From NCBI GenBank assembly GCA_002170885.2, contig NHHR02000004.1, positions 1 through 30,977 of the forward strand: 30,977 nucleotides of DNA, in the 5' to 3' direction. The number at the start of each line of letters is the position of its first letter. Positions within the stretch are counted from its first letter, which is position 1. The notes beneath the pieces are model-generated. The model was given only the letters and a program-made list of their open reading frames with translations. It did not search any database and was not told the origin of the DNA. This stretch comes from Rhizobiales bacterium TMED168 (GTDB lineage: Bacteria; Pseudomonadota; Alphaproteobacteria; MED-G09). Both the position numbers and the translations under genes were made by a program. Positions 15,833 to 23,091 of this stretch are shown here, in pieces.

Positions 15833-17143
15833 ATGGTTAAAGAAAAATTAAAAAATTATACGTTTAAAAATTCAGTATTAAGTTTTGAAACTTATATCAA
15901 CGAATTTACATCTAAAATGTTTCATGAGTTTGATGCAAAAGCACAAAATATAAACTTATCATTAAAAATCGATGATCTAATAAATGGAAGAATAGTTAAT
16001 TTTTCTGAAAATCAGGCTGCCTGGCATCCTAAATATAGAATGCAAGGTCCAAAACAAAATGATCATTTGCATAAGCTTATAAAGAAGATAAAAAAAAGTC
16101 ATAATTTACAAAAAGTAAATTTAGTTGTGATTGGCATTGGTGGATCCTTTGAAGGTCCAAAATTATTAATAGAAAGTTTAAATTCACCAGTCACTAACAA
16201 TGAGCATAATTTTCAATTTTTAACTGGATCTGATCCAGTTGAATTTAAATATAAAACTTCTTTATTGGATCCCTATGAGACAATCTTTATAATTTCATCA
16301 AAGTCATTTTCAACTGATGAAACAATTGAGATGTTAAAAATGGCTTTAGATTGGTCTCCTGGCATAGATCATTTTGTTGCAATAACCGCTAATCCTAATG
16401 AAGCAAAAAAATATGGATTTGATAATAATATAGTTTCATTTGATAAAGAAATAGGTGGAAGATACTCAATATGGTCACCTATTGCCGAACTGCCATTAAT
16501 TGAAGAGTTACCTTATGAATTATTTTTAAAAGGAGGACGTCAGGCTGATAAAGATATCCTAGAAGATGAAGATTATATAAAATTCATAAAGAGATTATCC
16601 TTTTCTGATATATGGAATAATAATATTAAAGACAAAAATATTAGAGCAGTTTTATCTTACATTTGGTCATTTAGATCTTTATCAGATTACATTCAGCAAT
16701 TAGAAATGGAGTCACTCGGAAAACAGCCAAACCAAGAGTCCGAATATAAAAAAACTGGTCAGGTAATTTTTGGGGGTTATGGACCAACAGCGCAACATTC
16801 ATATTTTCAATTACTTCACCAAGGTACACAAAGTTTATGTGCGGATATTATTACAAGTAAAGAAGACCCTAATAATTTAGCATATGCTCAATCAATAACA
16901 CAATCAAAGCTACTCTCTGATGGCGCTAATGATTTAAAACAAGAGGAAAGAATAAATGGTAATGTGTCAGTTAATTTATTTATCCTTAATAAAGCTGATC
17001 CATATACCCTAGGTTATTTAATTGCTTTGTGGGAACATAGAACATTCATTTCTGCTTCTATGCTTGGAATTAATCCTTTTGATCAATTCGGTGTAATTGC
17101 TGGCAAGATTTATACTAAGAGGTATATTGATAACATTGACTAG
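15833..17143 (+). CDS. pgi: Glucose-6-phosphate isomerase
   Basis: The 436-residue protein has the SIS sugar-isomerase folds: VIGIGGSFEGPK (99-110), the phosphate-binding ISSKSFSTDET (154-164), GGRYSIWSPIAELPL (208-222), the catalytic-base region MESLGKQPNQ with E293, and GPTAQHSYFQLLHQGTQ with H322 as ring-opening histidine; DQFGVIAGK near the end supplies the conserved lysine. It interconverts glucose-6-phosphate and fructose-6-phosphate. It is shorter than the E. coli type (549), matching compact bacterial forms. The start lies four bases after the previous stop without a clear Shine-Dalgarno site, so translational coupling is likely. It converges on nrdB with a seven-base gap. Confidence 0.92.
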   Translation: MVKEKLKNYTFKNSVLSFETYINEFTSKMFHEFDAKAQNINLSLKIDDLINGRIVNFSENQAAWHPKYRMQGPKQNDHLHKLIKKIKKSHNLQKVNLVVIGIGGSFEGPKLLIESLNSPVTNNEHNFQFLTGSDPVEFKYKTSLLDPYETIFIISSKSFSTDETIEMLKMALDWSPGIDHFVAITANPNEAKKYGFDNNIVSFDKEIGGRYSIWSPIAELPLIEELPYELFLKGGRQADKDILEDEDYIKFIKRLSFSDIWNNNIKDKNIRAVLSYIWSFRSLSDYIQQLEMESLGKQPNQESEYKKTGQVIFGGYGPTAQHSYFQLLHQGTQSLCADIITSKEDPNNLAYAQSITQSKLLSDGANDLKQEERINGNVSVNLFILNKADPYTLGYLIALWEHRTFISASMLGINPFDQFGVIAGKIYTKRYIDNID

Positions 17144-17150
17144 AATAAGC

Positions 17151-18125
17151 CTATGTTCCGAATGCTTTCTCAAATGTTTTTGACCAACTTCCAGTTGTTG
17201 CAGCTCTAGAATATTCTGTTGCTCTTCCCTCAAAAAAGTTTGTATGTTCTACGGCGTTTAACATTTCATCCATCCAAGGCAGGGGGTTTTTTTCAATTTT
17301 GTACAGCTCAGGAAGACCAAGTTGAGTTAATCTCCTGTCGGCAATATATCTAATATATTGTTTAACTTCATTTGCCTCCATACCCTCTACACCACCTAAT
17401 TCAAATGCAAGATCAATAAAAGCATCTTCATGTTTTATAACAGTTGAACATGCTTTAATAATTTCCTCTTGGACATTGCTATTCCAAACTGATGGATTCT
17501 CCTCAACAAAGGTCCTAAATAATCTTATAGCTGATTCAGTATGAAGTGTTTCATCTCTTACAGACCATGTTACAATTTGGCCCATACCTTTCATTCGATT
17601 TTGCCTAGGAAAATTCATTAATACTGCAAAAGATGCAAAGAGTTGGACACCCTCGGTGAATGCACCAAATACGGCAAGGGTTTTTGCTATATCTTCATTA
17701 GTCTCAACACCCCACATTCTCATATAATCAAATTTATCTTTCATAGCTTCGTATTCTAGGAAAGCACTGTATTCTACTTCCGCCATTCCAATTGTATCCA
17801 ACAAATGACTATAAGCTGCAATATGAATGGTTTCTGTATTTGAAAAAGCACCAAGCATCATTTGAACTTCTGTTGGTTTAAAAACTTGCGAATAATGTTT
17901 CATATAACAATTATTAACTTCGACATCAGCCTGAACAAAAAAACGAAAGATTTGGGTTAAAAGATTTTTTTCAGTGGGTGTTAAATTTTTTTCCCAATCT
18001 TTAACATCTTCTGCTAAGGGCACTTCCTCGGGTAACCAATGAATTCTTTGTTGTTTTAACCAAGCTTCATAAGCCCATGGATATTTAAATGGTTTGTATA
18101 CTAATCTTTCTTCAAGAAGGGACAT
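17151..18125 (-). CDS. nrdB: Ribonucleotide reductase class I beta subunit
   Basis: The 324-residue ferritin-like protein retains the whole radical centre: metal ligands D67, E98 and H101 (ETIH), E158, E192 and H195 (ETLH), and the radical tyrosine Y105 four residues after H101, as in E. coli Y122. It supplies the tyrosyl radical to NrdA for reduction of ribonucleotides to deoxyribonucleotides. No ATP cone is visible at its N-terminus. It begins 20 bases after the nrdA stop with an AGAGAG-type site, so nrdA and nrdB form an operon read leftward. The metal (Fe or Mn) cannot be told from the sequence. Confidence 0.95.
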   Translation of the reverse strand: MSLLEERLVYKPFKYPWAYEAWLKQQRIHWLPEEVPLAEDVKDWEKNLTPTEKNLLTQIFRFFVQADVEVNNCYMKHYSQVFKPTEVQMMLGAFSNTETIHIAAYSHLLDTIGMAEVEYSAFLEYEAMKDKFDYMRMWGVETNEDIAKTLAVFGAFTEGVQLFASFAVLMNFPRQNRMKGMGQIVTWSVRDETLHTESAIRLFRTFVEENPSVWNSNVQEEIIKACSTVIKHEDAFIDLAFELGGVEGMEANEVKQYIRYIADRRLTQLGLPELYKIEKNPLPWMDEMLNAVEHTNFFEGRATEYSRAATTGSWSKTFEKAFGT

Positions 18126-18145
18126 AATTTTCTCTCTATTTTATT

Positions 18146-20152
18146 TTATTGACAGGCTAAGCATTCGTCATAATCATTCGGATTGGACTCTGCTGCCACT
18201 TCGTCAAGAGTTTTGACATCAATTTTATTTGGTTGGTTGGAAGAATTTTCAGCTCTCTGTAAAGAGAGTGAACGACAATAATAAAGGCTTTTAACACCCT
18301 TTTTCCATGCTGAATAATGAACCTCATGTAAATAAGCTTTGTCACTATCCGCTGGTAAAAAAACATTTAAAGATTGAGCTTGATCAATCATTTCAGATCT
18401 ATCGCCAGCAAGATCTATTAGCCACCTCTGGTCGATTTCAAAAGCAGTCTTATAAACATCTTTTTCTTGTTCCGATAGAAAATCAAGGTGTTGAACTGAT
18501 CCACCATTAGAGAGTATTGAAAGCCAGACTTCTTCATTGTCTTGATTTTTCTCTTGTAAAAGTACTTTTAAATGACGGTTCCTAACTGTAAAAGTACCCG
18601 ATAATGTTTTGTGTGCATAAACATTTGCTGCAATAGGTTCAATTCCAGGGCTTGATCCACCACAAATAATTGAAATTGATGCTGTTGGGGCTACAGCTGT
18701 TTTATTTGAGAACCGCTCCATTATTCCATATTCTTGCGCATCAGGACAGGCTCCTTTTTCTTTTGCTAAGTCAATTGAAGCTTGATCAGCCGCAGTTTTT
18801 ATATGTTTGAAGATCTTTTTATTCCATGATTTTGCTACTGCACTTTCCCATGGAACATTATTTTCCTGAAAAAATGAATGTAACCCCATTACACCAAGAC
18901 CCACAGATCTTTCACGCATAGCTGCATAAGCTGCACTTTTCATGGTTTCTGGAGCATTATCTATAAAATCTTGAAGAACATTATCCAAAAATCTCATAAT
19001 ATCAGGTATAAAATCCTTTTCATTCTCCCACTCAAAGAACTTTTCTATATTTACTGAAGACAGACAACATACCGCTGTTCTATTTTTACCATGGTGGTCA
19101 ATACCAGTTGGGAGAGTTATTTCGCTGCATAAATTCGATGTTTTAATCTCTAAACCAGCAAGTTTTTGTTGTTCTGGCCTTAAATTATTAACTGTGTCTT
19201 TGTATACTAAATAAGGTTCCCCAGTTTCGATTCTTGCCGTCAACATTCTGATCCATAAGGAACGAGCAGAAACAGTTTTTTGAACAGACTGATTATGAGG
19301 ACTTCTTAAATCCCAATCAGCATCTTCTCCAACAGCTCTCATGAAAGCATCAGTAAGTTGTATTCCGTGATGAAGATTGAGGGCTTTTCTATTAGGATCA
19401 CCACCTGTAGGTCTCCTTATTTCAATAAATTCTTCAATTTCAGGATGATCAATTGGTAAATAAACAGCTGCCGACCCTCTTCGTAAAGAGCCCTGACTGA
19501 TTGCAAGGGTTAAAGAGTCCATGACTCTTATGAAAGGAACAATTCCACTTGTTTTACCAACTCCACCTATTGGTTCGCCGATTGATCTTAAGTTACCCCA
19601 ATAAGAACCAATTCCCCCACCCTTTGAGGCCAACCAAACATTTTCTGTCCACAAGTCAACTATGCCACCTAAACTGTCATTTGCTTCATTGAGAAAACAA
19701 GATATTGGAAGTCCTCTACCGGTTCCACCATTAGAAAGAATAGGCGTTGAAGGCATAAACCAAAGCTGTGAAATATAATCGTATAAGCGTTGAGAATGTT
19801 CTTGATTATCACCATAATATGATGCTACTCGGGCAAATAAATCTTGAAAGGATTCGCCTGGCACTAAATACCTATCTTCAAGTGTTTCTCTTCCAAAATC
19901 AGTTAAAAGAGAATCTCTAGAAGGGTCAATTTTAACTCTAAAACCTTTTCCTTTATGCTGAACTGCCCTATCATTAATTTTAAAATCAATGCGGGGCTGT
20001 TCAGTAAGTTCAGCAGGTGGTTTTTCACCAATTTTAGATTTAGCAAATGAGTAAATTTCTTCCATCTCCTCTTTAGTATAACCAGAAATAACAGGAGTTG
20101 GAGTCTTCTTTTCTTTATTTTGATCAGTTTTTTCTAGTTTATTCATTAGCAT
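18146..20152 (-). CDS. nrdA: Ribonucleotide reductase class I alpha subunit, lacking ATP cone
   Basis: The 668-residue catalytic subunit has the redox cysteine C152 (PISCFLNEANDSL), the thiyl-radical site N340-C342-E344 in SNLCSEI, the second redox cysteine at C362, the radical-transfer pair Y624-Y625 in SLYYCRS, and C-terminal CLACQ for re-reduction by thioredoxin or glutaredoxin. The N-terminus reads straight into the catalytic domain without the roughly 90-residue ATP cone that gives dATP feedback in E. coli (761 residues). ATG 20152 follows GGAAGGGA at a normal distance; a Met two codons later is an alternative. NrdB follows. The leader has hairpins and NrdR-like boxes. Confidence 0.95.
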   Translation of the reverse strand: MLMNKLEKTDQNKEKKTPTPVISGYTKEEMEEIYSFAKSKIGEKPPAELTEQPRIDFKINDRAVQHKGKGFRVKIDPSRDSLLTDFGRETLEDRYLVPGESFQDLFARVASYYGDNQEHSQRLYDYISQLWFMPSTPILSNGGTGRGLPISCFLNEANDSLGGIVDLWTENVWLASKGGGIGSYWGNLRSIGEPIGGVGKTSGIVPFIRVMDSLTLAISQGSLRRGSAAVYLPIDHPEIEEFIEIRRPTGGDPNRKALNLHHGIQLTDAFMRAVGEDADWDLRSPHNQSVQKTVSARSLWIRMLTARIETGEPYLVYKDTVNNLRPEQQKLAGLEIKTSNLCSEITLPTGIDHHGKNRTAVCCLSSVNIEKFFEWENEKDFIPDIMRFLDNVLQDFIDNAPETMKSAAYAAMRERSVGLGVMGLHSFFQENNVPWESAVAKSWNKKIFKHIKTAADQASIDLAKEKGACPDAQEYGIMERFSNKTAVAPTASISIICGGSSPGIEPIAANVYAHKTLSGTFTVRNRHLKVLLQEKNQDNEEVWLSILSNGGSVQHLDFLSEQEKDVYKTAFEIDQRWLIDLAGDRSEMIDQAQSLNVFLPADSDKAYLHEVHYSAWKKGVKSLYYCRSLSLQRAENSSNQPNKIDVKTLDEVAAESNPNDYDECLACQ

Positions 20153-20173
20153 TTTCTATCCCTTCCTTTTTTT

Positions 20174-20228
20174 GAGAGAGTCGGGCTCTCTCTGCAGCAA
20201 ATGCTGCATTATTGCTTGCAACGGCAAT
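20174..20228 (-). other. Three-hairpin leader immediately upstream of nrdA
   Basis: Read leftward, three adjacent stems precede the nrdA ribosome binding site: ATTGC/GCAAT (20211-20215 with 20224-20228), TGCAGC/GCTGCA (20193-20198 with 20203-20208, four-base loop), and GAGAGAG/CTCTCTC (20174-20180 with 20186-20192). The last stem is followed by an A tract and then GGAAGG. There is no T run in the nrdA direction, so this is not a terminator for that transcript. A structured 5' UTR acting on translation or stability is possible. I recognise no known riboswitch class. The other bases of the 308-base gap 20153-20460 hold the promoter and a T-rich tract. Confidence 0.5.
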
Positions 20229-20290
20229 TTAAAATAATGTTTAGGGCGCAACATACAATTTTTTTGGCTTCCTATTTTTAAGTAAATTTT

Positions 20291-20356
20291 ACTACAAATA
20301 GAGTATATAACGTTACCTAACACAAAATATAGTATCCTGTTCGTTCTGTAGGTCAA
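20291..20356 (-). promoter_or_regulatory. nrdA: nrdA promoter with NrdR-like boxes
   Basis: On the minus strand TTGACC (20351-20356) and TACTAT (20329-20334), 16 bases apart, form a plausible sigma-70 promoter, giving a leader of about 170 bases. The 16-base site at 20320-20335 matches the NrdR-box consensus (ACACWATATWTWGTGT as I recall it) at 14 of 16 positions and covers the -10. A weaker copy sits at 20291-20306, 29 bases away. NrdR represses ribonucleotide reductase genes when dATP is high; no nrdR gene is in this window. Confidence 0.45.
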
Positions 20357-20460
20357 CAAAGAAAAAACAAAAAAGTGAATTTTTTTTGTTTTTTTTTGAC
20401 ATTTTATAAAAAAATATCGAAGGTTATATTTGTAAATCAATCATTTAAAGGAGTTTTATT

Positions 20461-21492
20461 TTGTCAAATTCAAATCATACATTTAAGTCTTGGCGGTTAA
20501 AAAAAAGACCAGAAGGAGAAATAAAGGGGAGTGATCTCGAACTTATTGACGAAAGTATTCCGGAATTAGAAGATAATCAGGCTCTGGCGAGAACAATTTA
20601 TTTTTCTTTAGATCCTACAAATAGGATTTGGATGTCAGATGTAGACCAATATATGGAACCGGTTGAAATAGGAGATATTATGAGGGCAGGTGGCTCAATT
20701 GCAATTGTTGAAGATTCTAATATAGATGGTGTTTCTGTTGGTGACATAATTCAGGGTGGCATGCATGGTGGTTGGCAAGATTACTTTATTGTACCAGGTA
20801 ACGATATAATAAAAATCCCTACCAATACAGGATTACCTTTGACTGCATTTATTTCTGTTCTTGGATTTACAGGGCCAACAGCATATTTTGGATTTCTCGA
20901 TATTGGTAAACCAAAAAAAGGAGAAACAGTAGTTGTTTCGGCAGCTGCAGGAGCTGTAGGCTCAATAGTTTGTCAAATTGCAAAAATAAAAGAGTGTAAT
21001 GTTATAGCAATAGCAGGCTCTGATGAAAAATGTGACTGGCTAAAAAATGACCTAGGTGTTGACCATGTAATTAATTATAAAAAAGAGAATGTGCTCCAAG
21101 CTCTAGAAAAAGCATGTGTAAACGGAATTGATATATATTTTGATAATGTTGGTGGTGACACTTTAGATGCTGCACTAACGTTAATGAATAAGTTTGGTAG
21201 AATTCCAGTATGTGGACTAATTTCAATGTATAATGATTGGTCTTCGGCGGGTCCTAAAATGTACAGAAATATCTTAATGAAGACATTAACAGTAACTGGC
21301 TTTTTAGTTTCAGATTATGCTGAAAGATTCGAAGAAAGTTTACAAAAGCTTGGTCAGTGGATGGCTGAAGGAAAGATTAAATATAAAGTGGACGTGGTTG
21401 AAGGCATTGAAAATGCCCCGACAGCCGTCAACAAATTATTTTCTGGGGAAAACAAGGGTAAGCTTATAATTCAAACATCACGAGAAGTTTAA
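20461..21492 (+). CDS. NADP-dependent medium-chain oxidoreductase (CurA-like), second copy
   Basis: The 343-residue enzyme is of the CurA/YncB/PTGR type: SLDPTNRIWMSD near residue 49, GFTGPTAYFGFLDIGKPKKGE, the NADP loop AAAGAVGS (161-168), AGSDEKCDWL with the phosphate-contacting Lys, and GIDIYFDNVGGDTLD. SxDPxxR is closer to the family norm here than in the paralogue at 14827. It likely reduces a conjugated carbonyl or enone. The start is TTG 20461 with AAAGGAG upstream; the same start context recurs at 22820. It is divergent from nrdA and converges directly on the thiolase gene, with no gap between the stop codons. Confidence 0.87.
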   Translation: MSNSNHTFKSWRLKKRPEGEIKGSDLELIDESIPELEDNQALARTIYFSLDPTNRIWMSDVDQYMEPVEIGDIMRAGGSIAIVEDSNIDGVSVGDIIQGGMHGGWQDYFIVPGNDIIKIPTNTGLPLTAFISVLGFTGPTAYFGFLDIGKPKKGETVVVSAAAGAVGSIVCQIAKIKECNVIAIAGSDEKCDWLKNDLGVDHVINYKKENVLQALEKACVNGIDIYFDNVGGDTLDAALTLMNKFGRIPVCGLISMYNDWSSAGPKMYRNILMKTLTVTGFLVSDYAERFEESLQKLGQWMAEGKIKYKVDVVEGIENAPTAVNKLFSGENKGKLIIQTSREV

Positions 21493-22680
21493 CTAAAAAA
21501 CCTCAAATAATCCCGCTGCACCCATTCCACCACCTATGCACATCGTCACAACAACGTTTTTAGCTTTTCTTCTTTTCCCTTCAAGAAGAATGTGACCAAC
21601 TAGTCTTGCGCCTGTCATACCAAAAGGGTGACCAATTGCTATCGATCCACCGTTTACATTTAATTTTTCATTATCAATACCAAGTTTATCTCTGCAATAT
21701 AAAGTTTGGCTTGCAAATGCTTCATTAAGCTCCCACAGATCAATATCATCAATATTGAGATTGTTCCTTTCCAAAAGTTTTGGAATTGCAAAAACTGGTC
21801 CAATACCCATTTCATCAGGTTCGCATCCGGCGACAGCAAAGCCCTTGAAAGCACCAAGAGGTTCAAGACCCTTTTGTTCAGCTAGTTTTGAATCCATTAC
21901 CACAACTGAAGCAGCCCCATCAGATAATTGAGAGGCATTACCAGCTGTTATAAAATGTTCCTCTCCCCGAACAGGTTTTAATTGGGAAAGACCATCAATG
22001 GTTGTTGAAGGTCTATTACATTCATCTTTATCTACAGTATAGTCTACAATAGTTTCTTCACCACTTTCCTTATTTACAACTTTCATTTTGGTATCCATTG
22101 CAACAATTTCATCTTTATAAAGTCCGGCTTCCTGGGCTGCAGCAGTTCTTTTTTGACTTTGCAAGGAATATTCATCTTGGCTTTCACGCGAGATATTATA
22201 TCTTTTTGCAACGATATCAGCTGTTTCAATCATTGGCATCCATAAGGCAGGATAACTCTCCATAAGCTTTTCTTCAGTAATATTGTTGAAATTAATACCT
22301 TGCATTGGAACCAATGATATTGACTCAACACCTGCACCAATTACAGCTTGAGCTCCTTCATTTAAAACTCTTCCTGCTGCCATTGCAATAGTTTGAAGAC
22401 CAGAAGAACAAAATCTATTAACAGTTACACCAGAGGTTGTTACAGGACAGCCTGCCCAAATTGCAGCGAGCCTTCCAACATTTTGGCCTGTAGCACCCTC
22501 AGGAGTTCCACATCCCATTATAACATCTTCAATCTCACTCGGATCTAGTTTTGCTCTCTCAATAGAGTGTTTAACTGCATGTCCTGCCATGGCTGCACCA
22601 TGAGTTATATTAAATCCACCACGCCCAGATTTTGCTAGCCCTGTTCTTGCTGTTGAAACTATTACTGCTTCTTTAGTCAT
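21493..22680 (-). CDS. Acetyl-CoA acyltransferase (thiolase)
   Basis: The 395-residue thiolase has the complete active site: nucleophile C91 in [15 protein letters not shown] (319-323), H351 in [10 protein letters not shown], and C381 in [10 protein letters not shown]. It either cleaves 3-ketoacyl-CoA in beta-oxidation or condenses acetyl-CoA to acetoacetyl-Co[11 protein letters not shown] and the long AADIV-like loop region ([21 protein letters not shown]) look like degradative FadA/FadI-type enzymes, so beta-oxidation is favoured. AAGGAG lies six bases before the ATG. It is divergent from the small gene at 22820. Acetoacetyl-CoA synthetase at 6451 and the crotonases nearby fit a shared acyl-CoA pathway. 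Confidence 0.93.
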   Translation of the reverse strand: MTKEAVIVSTARTGLAKSGRGGFNITHGAAMAGHAVKHSIERAKLDPSEIEDVIMGCGTPEGATGQNVGRLAAIWAGCPVTTSGVTVNRFCSSGLQTIAMAAGRVLNEGAQAVIGAGVESISLVPMQGINFNNITEEKLMESYPALWMPMIETADIVAKRYNISRESQDEYSLQSQKRTAAAQEAGLYKDEIVAMDTKMKVVNKESGEETIVDYTVDKDECNRPSTTIDGLSQLKPVRGEEHFITAGNASQLSDGAASVVVMDSKLAEQKGLEPLGAFKGFAVAGCEPDEMGIGPVFAIPKLLERNNLNIDDIDLWELNEAFASQTLYCRDKLGIDNEKLNVNGGSIAIGHPFGMTGARLVGHILLEGKRRKAKNVVVTMCIGGGMGAAGLFEVF

Positions 22681-22819
22681 ATTAAGCTCCTTATGAGTTA
22701 AGATTATTGGTCTATTTTTAAATACAGTCTTCTAATAATTATAAAATAAGTAAATTTATATTATAATTACCTTTTTTCTTTTATAAAATTCAATTAAGTC
22801 ATAAGTATAAGGAGTTTTT

Positions 22820-23086
22820 TTGTCAAATCATCATACAAAACAAAATTACTATAAATTCATTGTAGATAATAAAGAGGCAATAGCAACTAGTGAATTTGGA
22901 ACTAACGTAAAACTTTTAACTATAAATATTGATTTAGGTAATCTAGAAAATTACTCTGAAATTGATAATTCAAATATTAGGTCAGTTATTGAAAAGAAAA
23001 GCAAGGATACTCTTTTTTTAAAAACTCTTATAGTCATAAATGAGGAAGTTGTTGCCTCTTCTTCAAGTATATGGACTAAACATTAA
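22820..23086 (+). CDS. Hypothetical 88-residue protein, partner of S8 protease
   Basis: I do not recognise this family. The start is TTG 22820 with AAGGAG eight bases upstream, almost the same context as the gene at 20461. The product is soluble, of mixed charge, with alternating hydrophobic stretches (VKLLTINIDLGNL, LFLKTLIVINEEVV) that suggest a small alpha/beta fold. It has no signal peptide, membrane segment or cysteine. It ends five bases before the S8 lipoprotein protease, so the two are almost surely co-transcribed. A role as cytoplasmic regulator or inhibitor of the protease is possible, but nothing in the residues shows it. A similarity to I9-type propeptides was considered and not convincing. 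Confidence 0.7.
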   Translation: MSNHHTKQNYYKFIVDNKEAIATSEFGTNVKLLTINIDLGNLENYSEIDNSNIRSVIEKKSKDTLFLKTLIVINEEVVASSSSIWTKH

Positions 23087-23091
23087 ATAAA

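Noticed and set aside
20396..20430. TTGACA-containing promoter for the oxidoreductase at 20461
   Set aside because: The consensus -35 is present but the best -10 (TATATT) is 23 bases away, too far for a normal promoter.
20156..20440. Leftward 94-codon frame before nrdA
   Set aside because: It spans the promoter, NrdR-like boxes and hairpins, has no ribosome binding site, and its composition is that of AT-rich intergenic DNA.
22737..22768. Inverted repeat AATTATAA/TTATAATT between thiolase and the small gene
   Set aside because: It is made only of A and T in AT-rich DNA with a 16-base spacer, so chance is likely; too weak to call an operator.
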